A DNA stretch of 64,000 bases from Chinchilla lanigera (GCF_000276665.1 NW_004955446.1:16009596-16073595), one strand, 5' to 3'; positions 48,512 through 61,730 are shown, counted from the stretch's first letter. Translations and numbers: made by a program. Notes: generated by a model not told the origin, from the letters alone.

Positions 48512-49395
48512 ACAAGTCTTACTTTAAAAAAAGCAAAGCAAACTGAATAAGTTATATTATGTGATTTTATTTGTGTTTCCTTGAATACCACTGTGATTGA
48601 ATATTTTCTCTAAAATGTGATGAATGGCTGCAATAAACTCTCCTAAAACATTTTTCTTCCTTAGCCAGAAATTAACTTAGCTCATTTTCTTTTCTTAGAA
48701 GATCCTCGGGATCTTTTCAGAAAAATTATAAATGTATTCATAAATGTCGATGTCATCTAAATCCTCATCGTTATTTTTAGGCTCCTCTCTGCCTTTCTTA
48801 TGTTAAGAAATGGGTATGACTCATTCCTGCAGTTATAACCTCCCTAGCTGCTGTATCACAGTTCTGTGCAATTAGCCTTGCCTCTTTGCCTTGTGTTTTG
48901 ATGCAGGGAGCCAGTGCCTTCATCTTTTGTGCATTCTGGTGAGAAAAGACAACACTATTATCAGGCAATACACTCAGCCTCTGGAAAAGACAGACTAAAA
49001 AGCACAAGTCTTAAGGACAGGGGCCCAGGAGATTGCACAACCAAGAGGTTTTGGGAAGTGAGAGGCATTATGAATGTGCTGCGAGGGGAAAGGTAATCCT
49101 CAAAATGGGAGAAAAAAAGGAACTGGATGTTTAATTAATTTAACAATAGATTAATAATAAGCAAATAAATGTATCTACTAATATTATGAATATTCCTCTT
49201 ATTGAGATATTTATAATTCTATGATATAAACTTACCCAGTTGTACAATACAGTAATATTTGGTTTTGTTTCATCGTTGGACACATATTCCATTCAGTTAC
49301 TGAAAATCTGAGAAATTAGAAGCAGTGTTCTGTTGTTAAACTTACAGAATTCTTAGAGTCACTATGGGATGTAAGGCTCTAGTTTTCTTTTCAGA
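48512..49395. other. Non-coding, nothing recognised
   Basis: Unique sequence. Short overlapping open frames near 48800-49096 lack coding features. Confidence 0.45.
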
Positions 49396-49409
49396 AAGAC
49401 TTTAAAGGC

Positions 49410-49506
49410 TGGGGCTGGGGATTTAGCTCAGCGGCAAAGCGCCTGCCTGGCAAGCGCAAGGTCGTGAGTTCGGTTCCTGGTACCGGAGAAAAACCAAAAA
49501 AAAAGG
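49410..49506 (+). mobile_element. ID SINE, young, with exact target-site duplication
   Basis: ggggctggggatttagctca, gcggcaaagcgcctgcctgg, caagcgcaaggtcgtgagtt, 'cggttcctggtaccggag' and an A tail. A and B boxes look intact. Exact 14-base duplication aagactttaaaggc at 49396-49409 and 49507-49520. CpGs are retained, so this copy is recent and close to the source sequence. Confidence 0.96.
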
Positions 49507-49520
49507 AAGACTTTAAAGGC

Positions 49521-51685
49521 AATTCTTACAATGTATGTGAGAATTAGCAACAATTTTAAGTATGGAAATGTCATCCTACTACCACATATCCAGAAACATT
49601 CCTTCTTTCTTTTGCAATATATGTTTTACATTGATATTAACATATCTTGAGAGGGATTAGCTATAGCATACTATTTTGTGATTCGAGCAAAGCTTACTCA
49701 AAAAAAGAAAGTGTTCCTTTGAGTGACATCAACAAATATATCTATAAAATATAGTACATATATGAAAATTCAATAATTCATAATTCTGGAAATTATATTG
49801 CGGCCAAAGTAATGCTTGTAAATCAAAGGAGTAAACAATGCAAAAATGCATATTTTGACAGCCAAAACCAAGGCCTGATTGCAAGAAGTGAACTCACATC
49901 GTAGATGATTAAAATGATTCTTTTAAGTAGCAAAATTCCAAGAGTAAAGAAGGAAAAATTAGCACATTACTATGGCTTTCTAAAAGCAGGCATTGAAGTG
50001 ATCTAACTTCCTTGCCTTAATTTCAAATTTACATGGCTAGATATTTTAACGCTGGTTGTGGCATGCACTCTAATATGAGAAAGGATACTCATTCTCTGCA
50101 GATGGGACAACTTTGGTACCATTCACAAATTAATAGGTTGGAATTTTGGTTTATAGGGTAACCTCCTGTTTTTCTGGCTAATGTTCCCAACATATACTGT
50201 TGACCATAACTAAAGTTGCACAAAGACACACAATCCATCTTTTTTATGCCACAATTTTTCCTACTGTTTTCTGCATGTGAAGCAGAATTGATCACACAAT
50301 TTACTCTAGAATTGTATTTTTAGAAATTGTTGAGTTTGTGAACTTGCCACATTAGGAATCAATCTGTCTCAACACAGTACAAAGCTTTAGCAATGAGGCA
50401 TTCTATTTAAAATGTTTCTTACTTCAGAGAATTAAAAATTATGCCTTCAAAATTAGTATCCCAGAACAGAAACATTCATAGTTATAAAAACTATTCCCTT
50501 TAATAAATAATACTATACCTTTTAATTAAAGATATAATTTCAAATATAATCTATGAAATTTTGACTAATGTTTCATACTATTTTAGAATACTTTAAAATC
50601 AATGGTGTGCATGATCATAAAAATGAAAAAGATTAATTTCAATCTGGGGAAAAAGATGATTGAATCTGTTACTGAAAATGAGGTACTATATCACTCCTTG
50701 CTAAATATGGTTATAAGTAATGTTTTTCTTGTGTTTCATTATCTTTTGTGTAGTAGAATCCATTTTAAAGAAGTCAGAGAAAGATAAATAATATTTTGTA
50801 CAATTATGATCTACTTAATGTATCTTTTTCAATTTTAGTTATCTTTTTAATAAAGATTTTTATGGAAAATGACTTTGGAAATACAGAGATTCTAGATCAA
50901 GAGGGATACTTTGCTCTTTTATAAATGTGATTAAACAAACACCAAAGAGATGATGAAAGACGCATTACTCATGTCTTTCCCTTAGCCTCATATTGTCAAA
51001 ACTCTGATCTAGATTGTATCTACCAAATATGTGACTGAATTATCAATTACAGAAGTTCTTAGTCAACATTCAAATTTAAATGAATGCTTTTCTCAGTAGA
51101 AGCGAACAGATTTGGTGGTATAAAATTCATTTCATGTCTTCTACTTTCTCTTATTTTAATTCTTTGTTCTTGTAATCCTCCTTTCCCCCAATGATAACAG
51201 GAAATCTTTCTCAAACATAAATCTTTTCTCTATCATATTTCTACACTTTTATTAGTAAATGGACTATGTCAGCAGGTGACTCATTTCAAACTTCATACCA
51301 GTGTGCTGGCATCACCATTATGATAGATAAAGGGGCAGCTAAACCTTTGAGTTAAACCTTTGAGCCAAAGCTTTGGATGGCCAGCTTCTGAACTGACCCT
51401 AAACACACAGCCTTTTCCCTCAGGTGAGACTGTGGTCTTTTGTGTCACTCTTAAACTGTGCCATAAATCACTGCTCTCCTAAGGATTTTTATTTTGAACT
51501 CCAAACTATCCTTTTTGTTTGGTTTGTTTAACCTAAAATGTTACAATGTAAAAGAAAAAAGAAAATAACACTCAGGAAGTCATAGTTGTGTTTATTTTGC
51601 AAACTTTGGTACCTGTAGCATTTCAATAAACTTTACTGCAAGCGACTTACTTGGTCACTTCAATATTAGGGTATTTTACCACGCA
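49521..51685. other. Unique AT-rich DNA
   Basis: No gene or confident repeat. Confidence 0.5.
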
Positions 51686-51696
51686 AATCTCTTGAG

Positions 51697-51808
51697 GTTT
51701 TTTGGGTTTCTTTGTTTTTGTTTTTGTTTTTGTTTTGTACCAGGAATCGAACTCAAGACATTGCATTTGCCAGGCAGGCGCTGTGCCACTGAGCTACATC
51801 CCCTGGCC
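51697..51808 (-). mobile_element. ID SINE, young, inverted
   Basis: (GTTTTT)n tail complement, accaggaatcgaactcaaga, ttgcatttgccaggcaggcg, 'ctgtgccactgagctacatcccctggcc'. Exact 11-base duplication aatctcttgag at 51686-51696 and 51809-51819. Confidence 0.95.
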
Positions 51809-51819
51809 AATCTCTTGAG

Positions 51820-52227
51820 TTTATGAACTGCCTCCTGCTTCTTGTGTATTTTGACTGATCATGCTTGAGTCGTGCATTAATGCCTAAAGAACAGGTTACT
51901 AATTTTGAAAGAAGCCATTATATTCACCCAGCCTATACCAAAATACACATTAATACAATTACAGATCGATAAATGTCTAAGCTGTTTTTTTTAAGCGAAT
52001 AGCTCATCTGCCAACTTTTTTACTTGATTATATATACCTGAAAATGAGTACAGTAATATATAATTTATTTTTGATTGATAAAATTATATTCATATTATCA
52101 TATGAATGTTTAAAAACATTACCTCTAAGATTGTCTTTTAAATTAACAAAACTTGTTTCATCTGCTACCTTAAGATTATTTTCCAGGTGTTAAAAAAAAC
52201 AGTAGGGGTATCTTTTTGAAAGAAGCT
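51820..52227. other. Unique AT-rich DNA
   Basis: Nothing recognised. Confidence 0.45.
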
Positions 52228-52310
52228 TGGGGATGTTGAGGGTGTATTGCCTGCCTGGCAAGTGTGAGGTCCTGAGTTTGACTCCCCATACCAAAAAGAG
52301 AAAAAAAATG
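52228..52310 (+). mobile_element. ID SINE
   Basis: cttggggatgttgagggtgt then ttgcctgcctggcaagtgtg, aggtcctgagtttgactccc and an A-rich tail. The A-box region is altered. Confidence 0.85.
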
Positions 52311-52446
52311 AAGCATCAAGAATTTTGTGATAGTTAATGACCAAATATCACAGAGACTCGAATCATTTTGCTGCATAGGAAGGAGGTTTTAAAATGCAAA
52401 ACTATGTTTCTGATTTTCTTTCATGGAACCCTTTAAGGAAATCACT

Positions 52447-52909
52447 CGTCTTTTTTACTTCCCTTGTTGCTGGGACAAAATACCAAATACCTGAAACTTG
52501 GGGGAAGGGGACTTTTTGTTTTTGTTTTTTGATGGGTTTTTGTTTATTTTGTTTTTTGAGTTTGGTTTTGATTTTGGTGTTGTGTTTTGTTTGCTCATGT
52601 TTCAGTCCCTAGCTGGCTGGCTCCAAAGGGCGTGCCAGAGGAAAGCTGAGCATAGGGGACAGGAAGCAGGGCAGTGTGAAGAGAGGAGCAGGGGAGGAAG
52701 ATTTACCCTCCCAGGCCGTGGCTCAAGTGACCCAGCTCTCCCCACAATATTTCACCTCACCTCCTACCAACACAGTTAGCCGTAAATTCATCAGTACACT
52801 CCTCCGCCTCCACCCATGAGTACAGTGCCCATGTGACCCAATCCCCTCCCTCAGCCCCTCCTGTGATCATATGAGGCGTGCCAGGAGCATCTAGATATAA
52901 ACCATAACA
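52447..52909 (-). mobile_element. ERVL-MaLR solo LTR, minus strand, with a T/G-rich expansion
   Basis: Ends are complements of TG...CA; contains tgttgctgggacaaaatacc near the left and catgtttcagtccctagctg, ggctggctccaaagggcg inside, matching the other LTRs. Flanks tcact and ccact make a five-base duplication with one difference. Positions 52512-52597 are a T/G-rich low-complexity stretch absent from the other copies. Confidence 0.82.
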
Positions 52910-54172
52910 CCACTTACAGAAATCATTTCAGTAAAAGCAAGATTATGTTTGCAAATAAAAATCAGTGTTTGAGTTCCTTTAATACACTTTTGCATTTGCC
53001 TTAAAATTGTTTTCATTTAATACTATTCTGTTATTTACAATTATCCAATAACATGTATTTGACAAGTAAATATTGAACTGAGTTCCACTGTATAGACAAA
53101 GTGAAGAAATCCGCCACCACTATATCATAAGTTTGGTTAAAAAGAATGATATCTAGCAATTATGCATATATATTTTTAAGAGTTAATTTGTTTCATTACT
53201 GTCAGTTTTAATTCCTTAAACCTGAGGGAATCCATTTTTCCTGAAAGTAATTACAATGGAAACTGGAAAATGGAGTTTACTTCTATTTCAAATAAAAGTT
53301 AAAAATCAGCAAATGCAAAATCACATGTATTCCCTCCTTCCTCAGAAACTTATGATTCAAAATACAGGTATCCAAATGCCAGCTTTTCTATTTTACATTT
53401 TGATAGTTCACAGCTGAGAACCCAAGTTTGCAGTGACTCTTCTGTCTTCTCTGATCACTAAGAAAATTTCATGACTGAATTAGATCAGTTTAGTGTCCTG
53501 ATGCACTAAACATTGAACCAAGTCTGCTGCGCTGGGACTGCAGAGACATGTGACAAAAGCAGAGAAGCCTTGACTTCCTATCTTTTCTCCTTCTCTTACT
53601 GTTCTCTCACTACTTCTTCAAGAAAGTCTCAGTGCACATCTGTATGACTAGTGTGTCTACTCTATTTGATTAAAACCTTCAACTACCTATACCTAAATCT
53701 CAAACATTATTTCTCATTTCTTATTTTGGCCTTTTGATCATAACATATAGCCTTCAAATTCATGGGCTTGAAGGCTCACTACCTTAACTCAAGCTTAAGT
53801 ACAGACTTTCTTTGCCTTCAGAGTAACCAGATCTTTGTGAATTGGCTTCTTCATGTCTCTGACATTCAAAAATTCACTACTTCCTTGGCAACCACTCTAA
53901 TTCAAGTGAATCTTTCTGTGTCTGATCAGCAAGTCCAGCATTTATTCACTCTTCACACCTTTATTATCTCAACTATCAACTCAGGTTTCCATGGCTAACC
54001 TTGTTCATCAGTCTCAAAACCAAGTACACTATCTTCTGTCATGAAATTCTGAGAAAGTTGATTAACCCAGTTTCCTACATTTTCCAACACAACACACTCA
54101 GTCCTATCCCTCCCAAATTGGTCATGTATCTCACCTATGATTTCTTCCATTGTTTCTCCTTCATGTCCTGTT
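52910..54172. other. Unique or old non-coding DNA
   Basis: 53520-54150 is pyrimidine-rich and could include old L2; not resolved. No gene. Confidence 0.4.
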
Positions 54173-54180
54173 TTTTATGA

Positions 54181-54320
54181 TTTTTTTGAGACAGGATATT
54201 TCTGTCATTCAGACTGACTTTGAATTCACTGTATAGTCCAGACTAGCCTCGAACTCATGGAAATCCCCTGCCTCAGCCTCCAAAGTGCTGGGATTACAAG
54301 TATGCACCACCACATCTTGC
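54181..54320 (-). mobile_element. B1 SINE, inverted
   Basis: ttttgagacaggatatttct, tgtatagtccagactagcct, cgaactcatggaaatcccct, 'aagtgctgggattacaagtatgc'. Flanked by ttttatga at 54173-54180 and 54321-54328, a short exact duplication. Confidence 0.92.
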
Positions 54321-54479
54321 TTTTATGAATTTCAAGGCCAACTCATCTTCTCATAAGTATTGCCAAGACATTTTTATACTGATTCATGTTGGTTCGTAGT
54401 GGTTTACTCATTATTCTAGAAATTAGTCTACACCATCATGTATTTGTTTCCCATAAAATGTACTCAATTTATTTCAACC

Positions 54480-55640
54480 ACTTTTTTACATTAGCACAAA
54501 AGTACATTTTATTCTTGAAAATAGGTAACATCTCTGAGGTGATTTTGTAGAGAAACAATAAGAGGATTCAGGAGGAGGCACAAAGGAATTCAAACACAGA
54601 GGTAAAAAGAAAAAGAAACCAAGGAGGAAGAAAAGGAGCTGCCATTGAGTTGAGGAAAACCAGGAGAGAGTTGCTGTGAATGTTAAAACAGGACAGTATT
54701 TCAAGAAGAAGGGAGTGGTTGAGTCTGGTGAAGATTGCTGAAAGTTTAAATAGAATAAATCAGAGCATACTCCAATGAAGTGGGTTACTGGACATCATTG
54801 TGATTTTGATAAGGGCCCTTTCAATGGGATGACAGGGTGAAAACCACTGTCATAGGTTGAGCTATGTGAGGCCTAGACACATAAATAGCTAATGTGTACA
54901 ACTCTTTTAAAAGTTTAACTTGGGGGTGCAAAGAAATAAGATTGGAGGTGAGGAAAAATGAGGCAGCTTTATTTATGATGGAAGATTCCAAACTCTATTT
55001 ATCTGCTAAGGGGAATGATCTAATGGGAAGGAGGAAGAGAAGAAAACTAAGGGATTAAGACTCATAAGAACTTCAAGGAAAGGCGGATAGAGTACAGAAG
55101 TGAGGGGCAATTTGCTTTTGATACCAGGGAAGGGAAATGTAGGAATAAGAAGGAACTTAGGAGAGAAGAGAATAAGTCCCTGAGATTGATTTCTGGAGTA
55201 TTTGTTGCAAATTTCCAGAGCAGGATTTCTGGAGAAGTTGAAGATGGAGAAGTGGGAGGTCAAACAGTTGATGGATAATGAGTTATGAGTAGATGACAAC
55301 AGTGAACAAAGTGGTATAGACTTAGGGGTCTCAAGCGAAGCAGCCTGGAAATCCCAAGAAAGGCAGAAAGAACATGGACTTCAATTTTTCAGCATTAACC
55401 TACATGTAGAATGAGAGGAAAAACAGTCATCATTTAAGAGGATGTCAAGGAAAGGGCTACCTTCTGAATGAAACCAAATTTCACTTAAAATGAAAAGATA
55501 AAGGAGGTAATTCAGAAGCAGAAGTGATAAGGAAACTTGATGTTCACCAAATATGAATCGCAGTGTCTATTGAGAAGATAAGTTGTCCACAACAGGGAAG
55601 TCCAAGTGTGATGAGGACATCACAAAGCAGTAGGGCATGA
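54480..55640. mobile_element. Long old purine-rich mammalian repeat, family unresolved
   Basis: Continuous purine-rich, non-coding sequence with phrases such as gaggagacatttagtgac-like and gggatgacagggtgaaaacc (54825-54845), 'caactcttttaaaagttt' (54899-54916) and 'gaaggagggaagag'-like runs. It follows in order a repeat that recurs widely in mammalian genomes. The family name is uncertain. Confidence 0.4.
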
Positions 55641-55979
55641 GACCTTGGCTAATGAAGATGAAAGGAGACATAAATTGTCACTGAAGAAAATCTTAAGTTC
55701 TACTACTTTCCACATGGGACAGACCATAGCATTTTCTGCTACCATTGCGAGAAAACTGATTTTAAAGGGCTTTCCTTCACAATGTTAACTCTGCCATGAA
55801 ATGTAATCTAATCATAGCAGAGACAAGTCATTGTATTGTAGTCACATTTCCAAAAATTATGGCAGGATACCTTGGGGACAGTCGTAGAATTCTGCCTACC
55901 ACTCTCGGTAAGCAGCAGGAAAAAGCAGTATGAAGTACAGCCTTCACACTGAGATGACGAATTGTCCTTATATAAGTTG

Positions 55980-56280
55980 TAGTTTCTGTTGCTGAAACAA
56001 GATACCAGACAATTGCAACTTAAAGGAAGAGAGGCTTATTTTGGCTCATGGTTTTAGAAGCTGCAGTCCATGGTCAGGAATCATCATGGCGGAACGGCAG
56101 GGAATAGGAAAGCTGCTCATTTCCTGGCATCCAGGAAGCAGGGAGCAGAACATGATTAAATTTCCTGAGAGGAAAGAGTCAAGGACCAGATATTCCCACA
56201 AGGTCACACCCCTATATCCCAACCAAACACAACCAGAAGTGAGCTTTACTAATCTTCTAAGCATCTCTCAAGCCAGTCGA
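55980..56280 (-). mobile_element. Probable MaLR-type LTR, minus strand, diverged
   Basis: gtttctgttgctgaaacaag, gaggcttattttggctcatg, 'tgcagtccatggtcaggaatcatcatggcgg' parallel the inverted LTRs at 45197, 52447 and 61973 in order but with many differences and unclear ends. It may be another LTR subfamily. Confidence 0.5.
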
Positions 56281-57889
56281 GATTAACCATCAGTCTTAAA
56301 GAAAATAGTCAGATGAAGCTGCTCCCTAAAGGCTTCTCATTATCTATGGAAAGATATGAATCCTTTTAACACGAAACATGAGACTTTTCCGGACTGACTA
56401 CTAGATATTTGTTAGGCTTTATCTCTCAAATTCCTCTCTCAGTAGACCTCCACAGTATCTATCCCAGAGACTTTCATTTCCCCAAATTCACCATGTTTTC
56501 CCAGGCCACTAAGGAAAAGGACATGTTTTCAATGACATCTTTGAATACCTTAGAACCAAATTCTTAGTAATTTTTCCTGTTATGTGAGTACATTCCTAAA
56601 TGAGTCATATCTCTTTTCTAATTGCATGATTAAATTTTAGCTGGGTTTTATGGAATGTTTTGAAAGGACTAATTACAACAAATACTATGGCCTTACATGG
56701 CTCAGTACTTCTTTCATGGGACTAGCTACTAAAATAAATATTGTGGTATATTAGAGAAAAAAATGTGTTGCAGTAAGATAGTTTCTGAGCTGCAGTAAAA
56801 TGACATTGAATCCCAGCTTTTACCAATAAATGTAATTATACATGAACTGTACTCTGATTCAGTTACCTTTCCTGTAAATAATAAGAAGTAACCACTTCAT
56901 ACACAGCTAAGGAATTTAAAATAATATTTTAAAGGTTCTGGAATACTATAGGTTCTTAAAGTTGTAAATACTTAATAAGTATATAATGAGGAAAATGATG
57001 ACATTATTGTCCCATTCACAACCAACATATCAGCCTCTGTTTGTAAAAAATAAAGACACTGAATTAAAGACCAGCAATATCTCTACCATTGTTATTATCT
57101 AAATTCTATAGAATTTGGCATTGTACTGGTTACTACAGATTGCATAAAATTTCCGAAGAACCAATATACGCCCATATAACCCAAAAGTGTAAAGGGTAAG
57201 ATAACCCTGTCTCATAGAAATAAAGTACATAACTTTAAGCACAGTAGAACTTTATATTAACAGTGAAGGAATCTTAGCATAAGTATAAAGGTACAAAAAT
57301 AAAGTAGTCTAAAATTCTTTATCCTTAAGTAAAAAGAGTGGGAATTTGCAAGTAATCTAACATACATTTATTTTGAGAAGCAAAGACAAAGAAATAAATA
57401 AAAACAATTTTGAGAAGAAAAAATAGCAGCATTTTCGTACAGGATACTCTGAGCTCATAGTATTTCATTATGAGAAAAAATGACTTGTATCCTTAGCTTA
57501 ACAGTAGGATCTGAAAAATACACACAAAAGACAGTGTCATCTTTATTTCTTTCAAATTTATAAGAAAATTCTTCAAAAGTGAAGCTGGGTGAGAATGTCA
57601 GGAAGTTGATACCTTCCAGACTGAGAATTTAGCAAGATAATAAATTTGCATCAGACCATAAATAGAATGTGCCACTTAGAGAGATATCAGGATTCGACAA
57701 AGTAAAATGTCATCTTCAGGGAAATGGAAACTGGCACCGAAAATGAGGAAAGCATAAAGAGATAGAAACCGTTCTATTCATTAAGAACAAGGAGTTCAGG
57801 AAACAAAAAAGAAAGTGGTATTCAAGTCTGAAAAGTGTATTGACTCTTTGCATTTATTTCACTGAATGTTTTAGTTAATTGATGAACAG
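56281..57889. other. Unique AT-rich DNA
   Basis: No gene or confident repeat. Confidence 0.5.
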
Positions 57890-58075
57890 ATATACTCACA
57901 GAGGCTGCATAGAGGATAGATAGGCTCTGTAGATCAGAAGCACTTGGGTAAAATGCATAACCTTTTGGGACCTCGATTTCCACATGTGTAAAATAAAAAT
58001 AGAAACAGTGCCTATTTCATGGGGTTGTGGGAAGATCAAAGGAAACACACAGGAGAGTGCCTTTGTCCAACAGCG
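57890..58075 (+). mobile_element. MIR SINE
   Basis: cacttgggtaaaatgcataa, ccttttgggacctcgatttc, 'cacatgtgtaaaataaaaatag', 'cctatttcatggggttgtgggaagatcaaagg', 'gagtgcctttg': the MIR core and 3' part in order. Confidence 0.8.
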
Positions 58076-58829
58076 TTGTCTCTCCTTCTCTTTGTATTAT
58101 CTCTCGTGTATTTATGATAGTGTTTGCAAGTAAAATGAAATTTTAGAGGCTCTGTGACAGTTCTCATGTTTGTTTCAGAAATAAGAACTTATATAGGCTC
58201 TTAGGAAAGAGTGAATGAGTGCCGGAGAGACTCAATGCTATGCCTGCACTCACAAAGATGTAAGCCGGAGCCAGGGTTCCAGGGAGTACAATTTATAGCT
58301 AGATAGTGAGAAAAATTAGAGGGAGAACTGAAGGAAGAGCTGCAGGAAAATGGTCATGAATTGCAATCTGTGATATGAACACATGAAAGAGAAAATTAGA
58401 TAATCAGATAAAAGACGAAACAAAAGAATATTAGCCAATGATATTCTTGAAAAAATGTGTTCCTATACCTAAAAATGGCAATGAAACATTCGTGGAAGGG
58501 AAAAGGTAAAAAGCTTACTCATAATTTCACTCCATCTTTAACTTTTATTTTCCCCTTAAATTTGATCTAATGGAATTCACTATGAAGGATTAAAGTTTTT
58601 AAATACTCACTTTTCAGAAGATTTATTTAGTGCAAAGTTAAAGCAATCTTTCTAGATTCCTTCTGCTAACATTGATATTAAAATAAAAACAAAAAAAGAA
58701 ACAACACCACACAGAATTTTAGATACACAAGAGATTTAAATTAAGCCACATGAAAATTGCCTGGGTGCCCCAAATGACTTTATTTTAGGTCATGGATGTA
58801 TGAAAAATACACATTTTCTCATTGCATGC
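58076..58829. other. Unique AT-rich DNA
   Basis: Nothing recognised. Confidence 0.45.
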
Positions 58830-59930
58830 ATCTCCAGTTTTACTCTTTTGCTCTTTCTATTGCACTGTTCTGTTGAAGTTCAATCAGACTTGCTATTGCT
58901 TTTCTTGGGAATAGTAATAGTCTTTAAAGATGTAACAGTTGTTGCTGGAGTCACTAATCAAATGTTTCCCTGGGCCTAATTAATGACAAATCAAACCAAG
59001 GATCTTTTCCATATAATAGTCCTGGTGTCAGCATAACTTAGCAAGATGTCACACAAAGAGTTGATTCTTCTAAATATCCACTCAATAACATATTGATTCT
59101 CTTTTAAAGTAAGTTGATAAAAAAGTAAATTGTGCATGATTATTTAGTCTCTACTGAAAAATCATATAAAATAGCCTTCAATAGGTCAAAACAAATTTTA
59201 ATTTACACTATTTGAGCCTTGTAATAATTCTGAATGATACAATTGACTTGCAGACCTAAGAAGCCAATTTTTTTGATGAGCAGAGCAAATTATTGAAGAC
59301 ATTTTTGTCCTCTCTCTACTTAGATATTGATTCATTTCTATATAACAAGGGAAAAAAAGAAAATTATAATTACAGAAGCACTGTTCATTCTATTATGAGT
59401 AGAGGACTACCAACATTTCTATTATTAACCCCCATTGTCACTGGTTTATGATCTCAGCAGTAAACTTGGCATAGATGATACCTCCTTGGGAGCACATTTT
59501 TTCACGATGCTTCTTAAGCCATTTGTCTATTTATGAATTATACAATTGCCAGAAATGATGTGCACTCAATAGGCTTTTGATTTCCAATCACTCTGAATAA
59601 AGGTTTATGTTTTGAAATGAAAGCACTGGCTTCCAAATATCCTAAACTCCTTCTGGCATTTTTGGCTTGTCCTTTTTATTTTCTTAATTCCCCAATATGT
59701 CTATTTAAGTCTAAATTTTAGTACAAATTAATAAAACCTGGCTTCAAGCAATTGGCTCACTTCCCCCGGGTTAACAATTGGCACAGATTGCTAGGTGGAA
59801 CAGTCAGCTGCGGTGATTGGTATCAGTTGCTAGCTGACTGAAATCCGCTCTTAGCTTTGCAACAATTCAGCTCACCATCAGGTGCTGGCAGAGACCTAGA
59901 GCATTTAAGACGCATTTTGAAACTCCTGAT
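58830..59930. promoter_or_regulatory. Candidate conserved non-coding sequence (enhancer-like)
   Basis: No visible transposons. 58900-59060 contains cctaattaatgac; 59740-59900 contains an SOX-like word series (gttaacaattggcacag near 59770, gcaacaattcag near 59859), a cagctg E-box near 59806 and a ccaatt/attgg pair. Function is inferred from motif density and lack of repeats only. Confidence 0.3.
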
Positions 59931-61379
59931 TCATAAAAGTACCCACTAAAGGAGAACGGCTTTTAGATGAAAGCTTTACATAAAAAAAGGAATTGTGAAC
60001 TTTTTCACATATATATATATATAAAGATTTGGTATGATGTAGTCAAATGTATATGTGTATATTGTATACTTAAAGGAAGATAAAATAGCCCATTTACCTG
60101 CAGCAAGCTTGAGGCAGATGTATGCATGACTTAAACTCCCAGAGACCCCTCCTTTCCAGACTCTCCTTCTTTCCTCCAAGTGGACAGGCATGTCTTAATT
60201 TTAAAGAGCCAGACACACAGGTTCTCTATAGCTGTTCATCCATAGGTAACATATCACTCTGGTTTTGGTCTTGGGCATTTAAATAACTGGAGTAAAGTTG
60301 AGTTTATTTCCTACTCATTAAAAAATTTCATTCAGTTAAATGTTTTGAGAATTCACTCGAATTATTACAAGGACTTGTAGCTTGTTTTCAGGGCTGTATT
60401 GCAGATCATTTTTCAACCCGCTATAAATTATTCATTCTACTGTTAATGAACTTTCAGTTGTTTCTGTGTTTTGCTATCCACATCTCTTTCACAAGTATAG
60501 TCTCAGAGCTCAATTAGCTCATTAGTAAAATTATTTAAATTATCATACAAATATAAAATTATATTTCAGTATGAGCCATTTGGACGTAATTTATATATGA
60601 ATTGTTTCAGCCAAATTAGCTTCTGTATCTCAAAGTCTAATAAAAACTAAGATGGTTTTGTGATTATGAAGCTAGAAACTGAGATACTGATTATCTCATA
60701 CTTTTTAAAAAAAGAAAAAAACAGGACTATCTTCTCCAGTATACTGTATACATAGCCACAGCTTTTCTCTCCATTCAGGGTGCTGTCTGTAAGTAGCTTG
60801 GCAAAACCAGCTGTTTCCCTTACTTCAGCAGATTATTCTTGGGTATAAAATTACCATGGAAATTTTTATTTGCAGCAAGTCTCCATTTAGTTTTGTGGTG
60901 ATTTTTAATCTTCCTCTTCCTTTCACCCTTTGTCAGAGCGGGCCCTCTAACCTGAACAATCCTTCCCTCTCGGCCTTGCTGTGGTATGGTCTGTGATTCA
61001 GTCTCCATCTCCCGTTCAAGCCCTAGTCTGGATTTCTCTTCTACTTTCTACATTTTCTTAATGGTATTCCCTTCCGTACAACACTGTTCTTAAATGTTTT
61101 ACCTTTCAAGTAATTACTTGTACATTTATTGTCTTACATGTAAAATGTTCTTGTGTATATTGTTACGTTCATCAGTAGATATAGGGTTACCAGTAGGTTA
61201 GTACCCTATCTTTTATTTATCTTGTTTTTGCTACAATGCTGTAGTGATTAGTAAGTTGTTTTCTCTGACTTTTCAGGATTCTTGAATGTTTTCCTTCTTC
61301 TTGGTCTTCCTCCTTGCACAGTATCTCCATATTTTAGAATGTTTGTGATGCCTCTCGGATTCTTAGAATATCACTGATT
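59931..61379. other. Unique AT-rich DNA
   Basis: Short (TA)n at 60007-60023. No gene. Confidence 0.45.
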
Positions 61380-61730
61380 CATTTATTCATTCATTCACTC
61401 CTTTACCACATATACTTCACCTGCCCGACATGGCCAAACATTGTGCTAAGTGCTGAATAGAGAGAACAAAGGAAGCAGGCCTAGGTTCCCAGTCACCACT
61501 TAAGTAAAAATAACCACAAAATTTACCTATTAATGTGGCAAATGAAGTGACAGAGATAACCACTGGACACTACAGGAACTTATAAAACTGATTACATTTA
61601 ATTGGACATGATAAGTGGCAGCAAGTAAGTGGGAAGTTCACAGAAGGCTTCTCAGAGAAGAGTATTAAAGGAAGAAGAGACATCAGTAGGTGAAGTGGCA
61701 GGGATAACATCCTATGCAGGGGGCAGGCAG
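61380..61730 (-). mobile_element. L2-like ancient repeat
   Basis: (ATTC)n start, acattgtgctaagtgctgaa, 'tagagagaacaaaggaagc', then 'cacagaaggcttctcagagaagagtattaaagg'. This is the order of the inverted L2 3' region and matches 15890-16260 in layout. Confidence 0.55.

Noticed and set aside
49410..49506. A functional tRNA gene
   Set aside because: The sequence is tRNA-like only through its ID SINE ancestry; it has an A tail and a target-site duplication and lacks a full cloverleaf.
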